Positions 31,475-40,538 of a DNA stretch of 64,000 nucleotides are shown one piece after another. The notes under the pieces are model-generated. The model was not told the DNA's origin and did no database searches. It saw nothing but the letters and a program-made list of their open reading frames with translations. Each line of letters starts with the position of its first letter. Position 1 is the stretch's first letter. A program made the position numbers and the translations under genes. Source of the stretch: Sphingomonas sp. (GTDB taxonomy: Bacteria > Pseudomonadota > Alphaproteobacteria > Sphingomonadales > Sphingomonadaceae); contig NZ_JAGHZV010000007.1 in the NCBI RefSeq assembly GCF_017745215.1, positions 1-64,000 of the forward strand, read 5' to 3'.

Positions 31475-31510
31475 TCCGACTCTCCTTGCGATACACGCCG
31501 TGTCCCGCCT

Positions 31511-31933
31511 ATGCCGCGATCCATGCGCGGACAAGTCCATGCGCCCGATGCGGCGACGATCGAGCGGCTGGCCCGCGAAGCGCTCGCGCGCATCCCCGAG
31601 CCGTTCCAGTCCTACCTCGCCGACGTCGTGCTGGTGGTCGAGGATTTCGCCGACGACGAGACGCTCGACGCGCTCGACATCGACGATCCGCTGGACCTGA
31701 GCGGGCTCTACCACGGCCGGCCGGTCGGGCAGAAATCCTCGTTCGATTCGGGCGCGCTGCCCGATCGCATCCACCTCTATCGCTTGCCGATCCTCCACGA
31801 ATGGGCCGCGACGGGGGTGAGCCTCGAGAGCCTCGTCAACCATGTCGTGGTGCACGAGGTCGGCCATCATTTCGGGCTTTCCGACGACGACATGCACGCG
31901 CTCGAGGAGTCGGGCGAGGACGCTGCCGAGTGA
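31511..31933 (+). CDS. small zinc metallopeptidase (HExxH, MmpX-like)
   Basis: A 140-residue protein with [18 protein letters not shown] at the C-terminus, giving a zinc-binding H-E-x-x-H plus a downstream Asp/Glu-rich segment. The rest is the small alphaproteobacterial metallopeptidase family often found before ccmA. ATG 31511 (MPRSM) or 31523 may be the start. The stop overlaps the GTG start of ccmA, so expression is coupled to heme export. Confidence 0.82.
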   Translation: MPRSMRGQVHAPDAATIERLAREALARIPEPFQSYLADVVLVVEDFADDETLDALDIDDPLDLSGLYHGRPVGQKSSFDSGALPDRIHLYRLPILHEWAATGVSLESLVNHVVVHEVGHHFGLSDDDMHALEESGEDAAE

Positions 31934-32508
31934 CGCTCGAGCTGCTGGCGTTCGAAGGCGTCGCGTGCGTGCGCGGCGGGCGGACGCTGTTCGAAGGGCT
32001 GAGCTTCGCGCTGGCACCGGGCGAGGCGCTGCTGGTGACGGGCGCCAATGGCGCGGGCAAGTCGAGCCTGGTGCGGATTGCCGCAGGCTTGCTGCAGCCC
32101 GCGGCAGGCACGGTGCGCCGCGGCCTTCTTCCCGCGCTGCTCGCCGAGCAGGCCGCGCTCGATCCCGAGCTGCCGCTGGCCGAGGCGCTGGCCTATTGGA
32201 TGGGTATCGACGGGCGCGGCGGCGTCGCCGAGGCGAGGCTCGCGCTCGGCTGGTTCCAGCTCGCGCATCTCGCGGAGGTGGCGGTACGCTATCTTTCGAC
32301 CGGCCAACGCCGCCGAGCGGGGCTGGCGCGCGTGTTCGCGGCCGGCAAGCCGCTCTGGCTGCTCGACGAGCCGGCGAACGGGCTCGACGCCGAATCGGTG
32401 CGCGTGCTCGAGGCGCGGTTGATGCAGCATCGCGCCGCTGGTGGCGCCGCGCTGGTGGCGACGCATCTGCCGATAGCGCTCCCCGATGCGCGCGAGATTG
32501 CGCTGTGA
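31930..32508 (+). CDS. ccmA: heme exporter ATP-binding protein CcmA
   Basis: A 192-residue ATPase from GTG 31930: Walker [19 protein letters not shown], an unusual signature [15 protein letters not shown] and Walker [13 protein letters not shown], with the histidine switch in VATHLPI. The short size and LSTGQ signature are typical of CcmA, which with CcmB moves or loads heme for cytochrome c maturation in the periplasm. It overlaps the metallopeptidase and ccmB genes by 4 bases each. Confidence 0.93.
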   Translation: MTLELLAFEGVACVRGGRTLFEGLSFALAPGEALLVTGANGAGKSSLVRIAAGLLQPAAGTVRRGLLPALLAEQAALDPELPLAEALAYWMGIDGRGGVAEARLALGWFQLAHLAEVAVRYLSTGQRRRAGLARVFAAGKPLWLLDEPANGLDAESVRVLEARLMQHRAAGGAALVATHLPIALPDAREIAL

Positions 32509-33149
32509 GCCCGCTCGTCGCGATCATGCTGCGCGAGCTGCGACGCGCCTGGACGGGCGGCGGGCTGGTGCTGCCGATCGCCTTCTTCCTGCTCGTCTCG
32601 ATCCTCTTCCCGTTCGCGATCGGGCCCGACGCCAAACTGCTCGCGCGCGTCGGCAGCGGCGTGATCTGGGCAGCGGCGCTGCTCGCCGCGCTGCTTCCGG
32701 TCGAGCGGCTGGTCGCGCCCGATGCCGAGAGCGGCGTGCTCGACCAGTTCGCGGTGCGCGGGATTTCCGCCAGCGCGGTTGCGGCGGCGAAGATGGCCGG
32801 GCACTGGCTCGGCTTCGGTCCCGCGCTGCTTGCCGCGAGCGTGGTCGCTGCGGCCTTGCTGCACCTCGATGGCGCAGCATTGCTCCGCATCGAGCTGGCG
32901 CTGGCGATCGGCACGCCGGGGCTCGCAGCGCTCGGCATCGCCACCGCTGCGCTGGTGAGTGGCCTCCGCGGCGCGGGTGCGCTCGCCGGGCTGGTGATGC
33001 TGCCCTTCGCGGTCCCGCTGCTGATCTTCGGCGCGGGCGCGACCGGCGACGATCCCAGCGCGCTCAAGCTGCTTGCAGCGCTGAGCCTGTTGCTCGTCGC
33101 GGGATGCCCGATCGTCGCGGGCGCGGCGATCCGGATGGGGCGGAGCTAG
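32505..33149 (+). CDS. ccmB: heme exporter membrane subunit CcmB
   Basis: A 214-residue protein from GTG 32505 with about six transmembrane helices and the CcmB pattern [36 protein letters not shown] and [13 protein letters not shown]. It partners CcmA in cytochrome c maturation. No ccmC is adjacent, so further ccm genes must lie elsewhere. Its TAG stop lies in a CTAG palindrome shared with the stop of the convergent regulator gene. Confidence 0.92.
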   Translation: MSPLVAIMLRELRRAWTGGGLVLPIAFFLLVSILFPFAIGPDAKLLARVGSGVIWAAALLAALLPVERLVAPDAESGVLDQFAVRGISASAVAAAKMAGHWLGFGPALLAASVVAAALLHLDGAALLRIELALAIGTPGLAALGIATAALVSGLRGAGALAGLVMLPFAVPLLIFGAGATGDDPSALKLLAALSLLLVAGCPIVAGAAIRMGRS

Positions 33150-33979
33150 CCGATGAGCCTGGCGATCTTGGCCGCATCGGCTTCGCTTGCGGGATTGTAG
33201 ACGAGCATCGTCAGGTCGGGCCGCCCGTCGACGAGGAAGGCCGAATATTCGAGCGAGAGCGCACCGAGTTCGGGGTGGCGGAGCTGCTTCACGCCCTCGC
33301 CATAATGGTGCATCCCCGGCTCGCGCCACATCGCCGCGAACTCGGGGCTGGGGGCCGAGAGCTCGTCGACCAGCGGCTGGATCAACTCGCTCCCGCCCGC
33401 GCGCGCGGCGTCGACGCGAAAGGCGCTCACCACGAAGCGCGCCACGCTTTCCCAGTCGAACTGGTGCGCGCGCACGCGCGGATCGCAGAAGATCAGCCAC
33501 AGGATGTTGCGGTCCTCGGGCGGCAGCCGGCCATAGTCGGTGAGCACCGCCGCCGCCGCGCGGTTCCAGGCGACGACATCCCAGGTGAGCGTCTTGATCA
33601 TCGCGGGGCTGAGTGTCAGCGCGTCGAGCACGCGCTGGAGCCGCGGCGAGACGCCGTCGGTCGGGCGGTAGCGCACCTCCGGCGCGCGGCCGAGGCCGAC
33701 GAGGAAGAGATGCTCGCGCTCGGCGTCGGTCAGCAGCAGCGCCTGGGCGATACGCTCGAGCACGTCCGCGGAGGGCGCGCCGCCGCGGCCCTGCTCGAGC
33801 CAGGTGTACCAGGTGGCGCTGATGTGTGCGCGCTGGGCGACTTCCTCGCGCCTCAGCCCCGGCGTGCGGCGCCGGCCGGGCGGCAGGCCGAAGGCGGCGG
33901 GATCGAGCCGGGTGCGGCGGTCCTTGAGGAAGGCGCCCAGCCGACTCTCGGGGCGGCTCTCGGCAGGCAGGCTGGCCAT
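33146..33979 (-). CDS. HTH regulator with MmyB-like ligand domain
   Basis: A 277-residue regulator. The N-terminal XRE-type helix-turn-helix (TPGLRREEVAQRAHISATWYTWLEQGRGGAPSADVLERIA in outline, about residues 38-78) is followed by an MmyB-like sensor domain that binds fatty acyl ligands in relatives (SPAMIKTLTWDVVAWN, NILWLIFCDPRVRAH, YSAFLVDGRPDLTMLVYNP). It diverges from an SDR gene; a nested palindrome lies between. Such pairs are usually a repressor and its redox target. Confidence 0.9.
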   Translation of the reverse strand: MASLPAESRPESRLGAFLKDRRTRLDPAAFGLPPGRRRTPGLRREEVAQRAHISATWYTWLEQGRGGAPSADVLERIAQALLLTDAEREHLFLVGLGRAPEVRYRPTDGVSPRLQRVLDALTLSPAMIKTLTWDVVAWNRAAAAVLTDYGRLPPEDRNILWLIFCDPRVRAHQFDWESVARFVVSAFRVDAARAGGSELIQPLVDELSAPSPEFAAMWREPGMHHYGEGVKQLRHPELGALSLEYSAFLVDGRPDLTMLVYNPASEADAAKIARLIG

Positions 33980-33984
33980 GGACG

Positions 33985-34031
33985 ATCCTGTTGAAGGTTA
34001 TACCTGTATAACGTCACTACTTTAACAGGAT
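33985..34031. promoter_or_regulatory. nested palindromic operator between the HTH regulator and SDR genes
   Basis: An inner perfect palindrome GTTATACCTGTATAAC (33997-34012) sits within an outer inverted repeat, ATCCTGTTGAAG (33985-33996) and CTTTAACAGGAT (34020-34031), matching at 11 of 12 positions. It lies just before the regulator start and 48 bases before the SDR start, so it can control both divergent promoters. Confidence 0.8.
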
Positions 34032-34078
34032 GACTTGGCGGCGCATAGGGTCGGCCTATCCCCCAAGGAGACTCTCCC

Positions 34079-34972
34079 ATGCGTGTGTTCGTAACCGGCG
34101 CGACCGGGTTCGTCGGCTCGGCCGTGGTCGCGGAATTGATCGGCGCGGGCCATCAGGTGGTGGGCCTGGTGCGCTCCGAAGCCAAGGCGCCGGCGCTCGC
34201 CGCGGCGGGCGCGGAAGTGTTGCTCGGCTCGATCGGCGACGCGGAGTTGCTGCAGAATGCTGCGGCCGCGGCGGACGGCGTGATCCACACCGCCTTCAAC
34301 CACGACTTCTCACGCTATGCCGAGAACGCCGCCGAGGACCATCGCGCGATCCTGGCGCTGGGCGAGGGGCTGGTCGGCACCGCCAAGCCGCTGCTGGTGA
34401 CCGCGGGCACCGCGCTGGTGCGTCAGGGGCCGACCGCGACCGAAGCCGATCCGCACTGGCCGCGCAGCGAGCGGATGCCGCGTGCGTCGGAGGATGCCGC
34501 CGAGGCGCTCGCGGCGCGGGGCGTGCATGCCGGCACCGTCCGCCTGCCGCCGTCGACGCATGGCGTGGGTGATCACGGCTTCGTGCGCATCCTCCATGAT
34601 CTCGCGAAGCGGACCGGTGTCTCGGCCTATCCCGGCGACGGCGCGAACCGCTGGTCGTCGGGCCATCGCCGCGACGCCGCGCGAGTCTATCGCCTCGCGC
34701 TCGAACATGGCGGGCTGGGCGGGCCGTTCCATGCGATCGCCGAGGAAGGCGTGCCGATGCGCGCGATCGCGGAGGTGATCGGGGCGAAGCTGGGCGTGCC
34801 GGTGGTCTCGAAGTCGCCGGAGGAAGCCGCCGAGCATTTCGGCTGGTTCGCGATGTTCGCGAGCGCCGACCTGCCGACCTCGAGCGCCCACACGCGCGCG
34901 CTACTCGGCTGGGAACCGCGGGAATTGGGGCTGCTCGAGGATCTGGCGCAGGCGGATTATTTCGAGGATTAA
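34079..34972 (+). CDS. extended SDR oxidoreductase/NAD-dependent epimerase-like
   Basis: A 297-residue protein with the Rossmann loop MRVFVTGATGFVGSAVVAEL (G-x-x-G-x-x-G), an isomerase-like pattern and the typical C-terminal WEPRELGLLEDLAQA of sphingomonad NAD-dependent epimerase/dehydratase relatives. The classical YxxxK pair is not obvious in its usual place, so it may be an atypical NmrA-like reductase. ATG 34079 follows CCAAGGAGA. It is divergent from the MmyB-type regulator across a strong palindrome and is therefore the likely regulated target. Confidence 0.87.
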   Translation: MRVFVTGATGFVGSAVVAELIGAGHQVVGLVRSEAKAPALAAAGAEVLLGSIGDAELLQNAAAAADGVIHTAFNHDFSRYAENAAEDHRAILALGEGLVGTAKPLLVTAGTALVRQGPTATEADPHWPRSERMPRASEDAAEALAARGVHAGTVRLPPSTHGVGDHGFVRILHDLAKRTGVSAYPGDGANRWSSGHRRDAARVYRLALEHGGLGGPFHAIAEEGVPMRAIAEVIGAKLGVPVVSKSPEEAAEHFGWFAMFASADLPTSSAHTRALLGWEPRELGLLEDLAQADYFED

Positions 34973-34973
34973 G

Positions 34974-35843
34974 CTAGCGGCTCCACCGCGCGAAGATCGC
35001 CGTCGGGAGCAGCAGCCCGCGCGCTTCCTCACGCACCGCGAGTTCGCCGCACTCCACCTTGCCGCCCAGGTCGGCGAGATGCTGCTGCAGCAATTCGCCG
35101 ATCGCGAGCGCCGACATGCGCACCGCATAGACGGTGAGGAACAGGAAGCGCGACTCGGCGTCGAGCAGGCGGCGGCAGTCGGCGATGAGGCCGGGAAGCG
35201 ATTCCTCGAGCTTCCAGACCTCCCCGCCGGGCCCGCGGCCCCACTTCGGCGGATCGAGGATGATCCCGTCGTAGCGCCGGCCGCGCCGCACTTCCCGCGC
35301 CGCGAACTTCGCGGCGTCGTCGACGATCCAGCGCACCGGCAGTTCGCTCATTCCAGAGAGCGCGGCATTGGCGCGCGCCGCCTCGACCGACTTCTTCGAG
35401 GCGTCGACATGCGTGACCTTCGCCCCTTTGGCGGCGAGCGCGAGGCTGCCGACGCCAGTGTAGCCGAAGAGGTTCATGCACTCGGCCGCGTCGAGTCCCG
35501 CGATCCGCCCGCGCATCCAGCCCCAGACCGGCGCCATGTCGGGGAAGAAGGCGAGGTGGCGGAAGGGCGTGGTCTGCGCGGTGAAGCGGACTTCCTCCCA
35601 CGCCAGCGGCCAACCTTCCCTGGGCAGCGGCCTGGTGAAATTCCAGCGTCCGCCGCCGTCCTCGTCCGATCCGGGGATGAACTCGCCGTGCGCGTCCCAG
35701 TCGGCACTCGCGGACGCCCAGAGCGCCTGGGGCTCTGGGCGGACGAAGCGGTAACTGCCATAGCGCTCGAGCTTGCGGCCGTGGCCGCTGTCGACCAGGC
35801 CGTAATCCGCCCAGGGCTCGCCGGTCAGCGTGACGAGATCCAT
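34974..35843 (-). CDS. SAM-dependent methyltransferase, RlmI-like
   Basis: A 289-residue class I methyltransferase with a truncated PUA-free N-terminus, the AdoMet loop CMNLFGYTGVGSLALAAKGA, VTHVDASKKSVEAARANAAL and the catalytic loop IILDPPKWGRG. The order and the DPPK motif are those of the RlmI/RsmC-like 23S rRNA cytosine methyltransferase group. It is the last gene of the thrC-led end of the minus-strand block, 8 bases after threonine synthase, and its 3' end nearly touches the SDR gene. Confidence 0.87.
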   Translation of the reverse strand: MDLVTLTGEPWADYGLVDSGHGRKLERYGSYRFVRPEPQALWASASADWDAHGEFIPGSDEDGGGRWNFTRPLPREGWPLAWEEVRFTAQTTPFRHLAFFPDMAPVWGWMRGRIAGLDAAECMNLFGYTGVGSLALAAKGAKVTHVDASKKSVEAARANAALSGMSELPVRWIVDDAAKFAAREVRRGRRYDGIILDPPKWGRGPGGEVWKLEESLPGLIADCRRLLDAESRFLFLTVYAVRMSALAIGELLQQHLADLGGKVECGELAVREEARGLLLPTAIFARWSR

Positions 35844-35851
35844 GGGCCCGC

Positions 35852-37243
35852 TCAGCCCCTCGGCGTCGCCCGTTCGGCGATATGGGCGCTCACCGCTTCG
35901 AAGGTGGCGGGGAGCACGTCATAGCGTTCCTCGCGGTCGAACAGGTCGCCGATGCGGTTGGGCATGCGCGGGCGCGTGCCGGTCGCGCGCTCGACCGCGT
36001 CGCGGAACTTGGCGGGGTGTGCGGTCGCCAGCGTGACCATCGGTGCGCCGAGGTCCGCGCGCCGTGCAGCGGCAAGGCCGATCGCGGTGTGGGGATCGAG
36101 GATTAAGTCCGAATCGGCTGCCCAGCGCATCGCCTGCGCCATCTCCGCCGCATCGATCCGGTCGCTCGCGAACCAGCGCGCCGCGCCTTGCTGCTGCGCA
36201 TTGGTGAGCCGCATCGCCTTGCTGGCCTCGAACCCGCGCATCTGCTCGGCAAGCGCGGCGCCGTCGCGAGCGCCGGCGTCGAACAGTAGCCGCTCGAAGT
36301 TCGAGCTGACTTGGATGTCCATCGAGGGCGCGGCGGTGGGGGTGACGTCGCCCGCCGAATAATCGCCCGAGGCGATCGCGCGGTGGAGGATGTCGTTGAC
36401 GTTGGTCGCGACGATCAGCCGGCGGATCGGCAGGCCCATGCGCGCGGCGGCATAGCCGGCGAAGACGTCGCCGAAATTGCCCGTCGGCACCGCGAAGACC
36501 GGCGCAACCTGCGGCGCGCCGAGCCGGACGGCGGCGTAGAAATAATAGACGATCTGGGCCATCAGCCGCGCCCAGTTGATCGAGTTGACCGCTGACAGGG
36601 TGAAGCGGCCGGCGAAGTCCGGATCGTTGAACATCGCCTTCACCAGCGCCTGGGCGTCGTCGAAGCTGCCTTCGATCGCGATGTTGTGGACGTTGGGGGC
36701 GAGCACCGTCGTCATCTGGCGGCGCTGCACGTCGGAGACGCGGCCCTTGGGGTGCAGCATGAAGATGTCGATGCCGTGCCGCCCGGCGACTGCGTCGATC
36801 GCGGCGCTGCCAGTGTCGCCCGAGGTCGCGCCGACGATGGTGAGGTGCGTGGTGGTGCCGGTCAGGAACTTCTCGAAGAGCAGCCCGAGCAGCTGGAGCG
36901 CGACGTCCTTGAAGGCGAGCGTGGGGCCGTGGAACAGCTCGAGCAGCCAGTGGCGATGGTCGAGCTGGACGAGCGGCGTGACCGCGGCGTGCGAGAAACG
37001 GCCATAAGCCTGGGTGCAGAGCTCGCGCAGCTCGGCTTCGGTCAGTGCGTCGCCGACGAAGGGCTGCATCACGCGGACGGCGGTCTCGACATAGGAGAGA
37101 TCGGCCATCGCGGCGATCTGGTCGGGCGTAAATTGCGGCCAGGCCTCGGGCACGTACAGCCCGCCGTCGCTGGCAAGGCCTGCGAGCGTTACGTCGCGGA
37201 AGCCGAGAAGCGGCGCCTGCCCCCTGGTGCTCTGATAGCGCAT
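35852..37243 (-). CDS. thrC: threonine synthase
   Basis: A 463-residue PLP enzyme making threonine from O-phosphohomoserine. The PLP lysine is in FHGPTLAFKDVALQ, and the pattern ATSGDTGSAAIDAVAG, VPTGNFGDVFAGYAA and DILHRAIASGDYS is typical of the long class of threonine synthases. The start at 37243 (MRYQSTRG) matches known N-termini; the reading frame extends upstream over the repeat. It is followed by the methyltransferase gene. Confidence 0.95.
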   Translation of the reverse strand: MRYQSTRGQAPLLGFRDVTLAGLASDGGLYVPEAWPQFTPDQIAAMADLSYVETAVRVMQPFVGDALTEAELRELCTQAYGRFSHAAVTPLVQLDHRHWLLELFHGPTLAFKDVALQLLGLLFEKFLTGTTTHLTIVGATSGDTGSAAIDAVAGRHGIDIFMLHPKGRVSDVQRRQMTTVLAPNVHNIAIEGSFDDAQALVKAMFNDPDFAGRFTLSAVNSINWARLMAQIVYYFYAAVRLGAPQVAPVFAVPTGNFGDVFAGYAAARMGLPIRRLIVATNVNDILHRAIASGDYSAGDVTPTAAPSMDIQVSSNFERLLFDAGARDGAALAEQMRGFEASKAMRLTNAQQQGAARWFASDRIDAAEMAQAMRWAADSDLILDPHTAIGLAAARRADLGAPMVTLATAHPAKFRDAVERATGTRPRMPNRIGDLFDREERYDVLPATFEAVSAHIAERATPRG

Positions 37244-37324
37244 CCGGCGGGCGTTAGCGGGGTGGCAGGGCGGGGGCAAGGCGAGCGTTGCTTTGGCGTC
37301 CCCCAGCAGCGCTTCACACCAGTC

Positions 37325-37406
37325 CGTCATCCCGGCGAAAGCCGGGACCCAGGGCCGCGAGCGACGTCCTCCGTAACCCTGGCTCCCGGCTTTCGCCGGG
37401 ATGACG
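37325..37406. repeat. 82-bp palindromic dispersed repeat, copy 3 (reversed)
   Basis: Same ends as the others, but the asymmetric core is in the minus orientation: the reverse complement contains ACGTCGCTCGCGGCC. It lies between the surf1 stop and the thrC start and so separates thrC from the oxidase locus. Confidence 0.9.
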
Positions 37407-37408
37407 GT

Positions 37409-38023
37409 TTAGGATTTGGGCTGACTGGCTTGCCGCCGCTTGAGCGCGAGCAGGTAGATCGCCACCGCGATCACCGCGAACAGGAACCATTGCACCGCAT
37501 AGGCGAGGTGGTTGTTCGGCACGCTGTCGAGCGAGGGCTTCGGCACGGGATTGAGCCCCGGCACGGGGGTATCGGTCACCAGCATCAGCTGCTTGGGCGC
37601 ACTGCTGAAGAGGCTGACGATCAGCGGGTCGTGCCCCGGCACATGGGTGATCGTGCCCTCGACCGGGCCGCCCTTCCACTGGGGGGTGAATTGCGGATCG
37701 CGCGAGGCGCCGACCATCACGAGCAGCGGCGGGCCCTCGGCGCCGGTGCGGCATTCGGCGATCAGCCGGAAGCCGTTCGCGCCGCCGCCCTCGTGCCGCC
37801 AGCCGGTGGGTTCGAGGCAGAGCGCGCTCGCGCGGCGGAAGAGATACTGGTCGCCGAGCGGCACGCGCGGGAACGCCATTTCGGGCTTGTCGAAATTGGC
37901 CGCAAGCTGGGCGAGCAGCGCTTCCTTCTCCTGTTTGCGCTCGAGTTGCCAGACGCCGAGCGCGATCATCGCCGCGACGGCGAGGCCGACGAGGATCGTG
38001 GGGAGGACGGGGAGCCGCGGCAT
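37409..38023 (-). CDS. surf1: SURF1-family cytochrome oxidase assembly protein
   Basis: A 204-residue protein with two transmembrane helices, near residues 10-25 and 175-195, around a periplasmic domain. The SURF1 landmarks are ALGVWQLERKQEKEALL near the start, the LLVMVGASRD strand and NNHLAYAVQWFLFAVIAVAIY at the end. It helps insert heme A into subunit I. The start at 38023 overlaps the stop of the DUF983 gene. It is the last oxidase-assembly gene before the repeat and thrC. Confidence 0.92.
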   Translation of the reverse strand: MPRLPVLPTILVGLAVAAMIALGVWQLERKQEKEALLAQLAANFDKPEMAFPRVPLGDQYLFRRASALCLEPTGWRHEGGGANGFRLIAECRTGAEGPPLLVMVGASRDPQFTPQWKGGPVEGTITHVPGHDPLIVSLFSSAPKQLMLVTDTPVPGLNPVPKPSLDSVPNNHLAYAVQWFLFAVIAVAIYLLALKRRQASQPKS

Positions 38024-38391
38024 CAGGGCCGGTCCTTGATCCGCCCCTCGGCGGCGGCGCGGCGATATTCGATCGCGAGCAGCGCGGCCTTGGCGAGTCG
38101 CTGCGAGAAGACGACGAGGAACGTCGCGAGCGGAATCCACAGGATCGCGTGCACCAGCAGCCCAGGCGACCAGTTGAGCTCGACCACCGCGGCGAGCAGC
38201 ACGATGATCCCGCCGATCACCATCGTCAGGATCGCCGCGGGGCCGTCGCCGACATTGAAGCTCGAATAGTCGAGCCCGCAGTTGCTGCAGTTGTCGGCGA
38301 AGCGGATCACACCGGCGAACAGCGTCTTGGCGCCGCAGCGCGGGCAGAGCCCGCCGATCGCGCATTGCGTGAGCGTGGGGGCGTCAGTCAC
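38023..38391 (-). CDS. DUF983 zinc-ribbon membrane protein
   Basis: A 122-residue protein with an N-terminal zinc ribbon (GLCPRCG and CSNCGLDYS) followed by two hydrophobic helices. DUF983 genes travel with cytochrome oxidase subunit III and surf1 in alphaproteobacteria, and a role in oxidase copper or heme assembly is likely but unproven. The GTG start at 38391 overlaps the DUF3291 stop (GTGA), and the stop overlaps surf1. Confidence 0.88.
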   Translation of the reverse strand: MTDAPTLTQCAIGGLCPRCGAKTLFAGVIRFADNCSNCGLDYSSFNVGDGPAAILTMVIGGIIVLLAAVVELNWSPGLLVHAILWIPLATFLVVFSQRLAKAALLAIEYRRAAAEGRIKDRP

Positions 38392-38894
38392 GCGGTGCCG
38401 ACGCACCAGGGATCGGGCTGCATGTCGACGGGCGCGCCGCCCATGCCCGGCGCGGGGAAGCGCGTCTTGAAGGTGAAGGCGCGTGGGGTGGGGCCGTAGC
38501 GGTCAATCAGCCAGAGCTTGGCGAGCGCATCCTCGATGCTCGGCACGCTGCCCGCCTCGATCCACCACAGCGCCTGGTAGGCGCCGTCCCAGCGCTCGAG
38601 CCACTGCCGCCGCTTCGCCATCACCGGCGTATGCGCACTGCGATAGACGAAGGCGAAGAGCGAGTCGGAATCTTCCCACACGCTCATGTTGAGCGCGACC
38701 TGCGGATCGGGGGTGGGGGCGAGGTCCATCGCGTCGCCGCTCTCGCCTTGCAGCCGCCAGACGAAGCCCGGAGCCGCATCGGCGAGCGCGTTGACCCGGT
38801 CGAGCTCGCGGTAGAATTCCTCGACGCGCGGATCGCCCGCTGGCGCGATCAGCCGGCCGATGTTGGCCTGGGCGATGTGCCAGCGAGGTGTCAT
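38388..38894 (-). CDS. DUF3291 protein
   Basis: A 168-residue protein with WHIAQANIGRLIAPAGDPRV, GFVWRLQGESGDA, NMSVWEDSDSLFAFVYRS and KRRQWLERWDGAYQALWWIE, the DUF3291 pattern of a dimeric alpha-beta barrel (ABM-like). Function is unknown. It starts 10 bases after the stop of subunit III and overlaps the DUF983 gene. ATG 38894 is chosen to keep the family length. Confidence 0.85.
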   Translation of the reverse strand: MTPRWHIAQANIGRLIAPAGDPRVEEFYRELDRVNALADAAPGFVWRLQGESGDAMDLAPTPDPQVALNMSVWEDSDSLFAFVYRSAHTPVMAKRRQWLERWDGAYQALWWIEAGSVPSIEDALAKLWLIDRYGPTPRAFTFKTRFPAPGMGGAPVDMQPDPWCVGTA

Positions 38895-38904
38895 CACCGC
38901 CGGG

Positions 38905-39786
38905 TCAGCCGTGGACCGGCGCGCCCCAGCCGCCCCAGACGTAGATCGAGGCGAAGAGGAACAGCCACACCACGTCAACGAAGTGCCAGTACCAGGCCGC
39001 CGCCTCGAAGCCGAAATGCTGCTTGGGCGTGAAGTCGCCGCGATAGGCGCGGACCAGGTTCACGATCAGGAAGATCGTGCCGACGATCACGTGGAAGCCG
39101 TGGAAGCCGGTCGCCATGAAGAAGGCGCCGCCATAGCTCGAGCCGCCGTCGGCGCTCGCCTGGAAGGGGAAGGGCGCCTCGCTGTATTCATAGGCCTGGA
39201 AGCAGCTGAACAGCAGGCCGAGGATGATCGTCAGCCACAGCCCCTTCTTCACCGTGTCGTTCTCGCCGACGCCGATCAGGCCCCACAGGCCCTTCATCGC
39301 GCCGCCGCGCTCGCCGTGGATCAGGCCGTGGTGCGCCCAGGTGACCGTGGTGCCCGAGAGCAGCAGGATCATCGTGTTGAGCAACGGGAACTGCCAGGCG
39401 TCGAGCACGTGCATGCCCTTGGGCGGCCAGACGCCGCCGACCGCCTCGGCATGGCTGGGGAACAGCGCGAAATCGAACCACGCCCAGAACCAGCCGACGA
39501 AGAACATCACTTCGGAGGCGATGAACAGGATCATGCCGTAGCGCAGGTGGAGCTGCACGATCGGCGTATGGTCGCCGCGATGCGCTTCCTTGATCACGTC
39601 GGACCACCAGCTGAACATCGTCAGGATCACGCCGGCGAAGCCCAGGCCCAGCACGATCTGCCAGTTGGCCGCCTTGTGCATCCCCATGATCGCACCGCTC
39701 GCGAGCGCCAGCGCAGACATCGAGCCGAAGAACGGCCAGATGCTGGGGTTCACGATATGGTACTGGTGGTTCCTCGCTCCGGCCAT
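38905..39786 (-). CDS. ctaE: cytochrome c oxidase subunit III
   Basis: A 293-residue protein with seven transmembrane helices, starting MAGARNHQYHIVNPSIWPFF. Landmarks are YGMILFIASEVMFFVGWFWA, GTTVTWAHHGLIHG and GFHGFHVIVGTIFL with WYWHFVDVVWLFLF. It belongs to the aa3-type heme-copper oxidase of the aerobic respiratory chain. It lies 33 bases after ctaG. Confidence 0.97.
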   Translation of the reverse strand: MAGARNHQYHIVNPSIWPFFGSMSALALASGAIMGMHKAANWQIVLGLGFAGVILTMFSWWSDVIKEAHRGDHTPIVQLHLRYGMILFIASEVMFFVGWFWAWFDFALFPSHAEAVGGVWPPKGMHVLDAWQFPLLNTMILLLSGTTVTWAHHGLIHGERGGAMKGLWGLIGVGENDTVKKGLWLTIILGLLFSCFQAYEYSEAPFPFQASADGGSSYGGAFFMATGFHGFHVIVGTIFLIVNLVRAYRGDFTPKQHFGFEAAAWYWHFVDVVWLFLFASIYVWGGWGAPVHG

Positions 39787-39819
39787 GACGCTTCCCTGTT
39801 GCTCCCTTTGTGCTGTGCC

Positions 39820-40353
39820 TTAGCCCGGCGTTTTCGCGGAATCCACCGGGTAAAATGTGTACGACAGCGTGATTTCGCTCACGTCGCGCGCGTCCGGATC
39901 GTCGAGGATCTTGGGGTCGACGTAGAAGATCACCGGCATGCGCACGCTCTCGCCGGGCTGGAGCGTCTGGCGGGTGAAGCAGAAGCACTGGATCTTGGTG
40001 AAATACTTCCCCGCCTGGAAGGGCGTGACGTTGAACGTCGCGGTGCCGGTGACGGGCACGTTCGAGAGGTTCTTCGCGGTGAAGAAGGCCATGTCGCGCC
40101 CGCCGATCTCGACGGTCTCGGAGCGGTGCTCGGGCTTGAACTGCCAGGCGAGCCTGGGGCTGACATTGGTGTCGAAGGCGACGGTGACGGTCTTGCCGAC
40201 GCTGCCCGGCGCGGCGATCCCGCGCTGGGTGGTGCCATTGAGGCCGGTCGCCTGGCAGAAGACGCGGTAGAGCGGTACCGCCGCGAAGCCGAGCCCGGTC
40301 ATCCCGCAGACGAGCACGCCGGCGAGCAGCGCGGTGCGGAGCTTGCGGTCCAT
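39820..40353 (-). CDS. ctaG: cytochrome c oxidase copper-assembly protein CtaG
   Basis: A 177-residue protein with one N-terminal transmembrane anchor and a periplasmic immunoglobulin-like domain. The copper-binding CFCF pair is in FTKIQCFCFTRQ, with MPVIFYVDP further on. It delivers copper to the CuB site of subunit I. Both the preceding small gene and the next gene overlap or abut closely, as in other alphaproteobacterial cta loci. Confidence 0.95.
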   Translation of the reverse strand: MDRKLRTALLAGVLVCGMTGLGFAAVPLYRVFCQATGLNGTTQRGIAAPGSVGKTVTVAFDTNVSPRLAWQFKPEHRSETVEIGGRDMAFFTAKNLSNVPVTGTATFNVTPFQAGKYFTKIQCFCFTRQTLQPGESVRMPVIFYVDPKILDDPDARDVSEITLSYTFYPVDSAKTPG

Positions 40354-40538
40354 CAGGCGTAGCCTGCGGCGATCTTGACGATCGAGATCGCGAAGATGAG
40401 CACGACGAAGCCGGCGAGCAGCCAGGCGGTCACCTTGGCGCGGGCGCGCTGGCGCTCGCGGATCATGTCCTGGCTGATCGGCGCGGGCTGCGGGATTTCG
40501 GGGGTCTCGGCGGTCGGCATCGGTGTCTCGTCGGTCAT
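40353..40538 (-). CDS. small single-span membrane protein in the cta locus, 61 aa
   Basis: A 61-residue protein with an acidic, proline-rich N-terminus and one transmembrane helix ([19 protein letters not shown]). It overlaps ctaB by 4 bases and abuts ctaG. Small single-span proteins stand at this place in many alphaproteobacterial oxidase operons and may be assembly factors or oxidase accessory subunits. I cannot name it. Confidence 0.8.
   Translation of the reverse strand: MTDETPMPTAETPEIPQPAPISQDMIRERQRARAKVTAWLLAGFVVLIFAISIVKIAAGYA

Noticed and set aside
37241..37260. GCGTTAGCGGGG before thrC as a third copy of the LacI-type operator
   Set aside because: Only one half-site is present; the second arm is missing.
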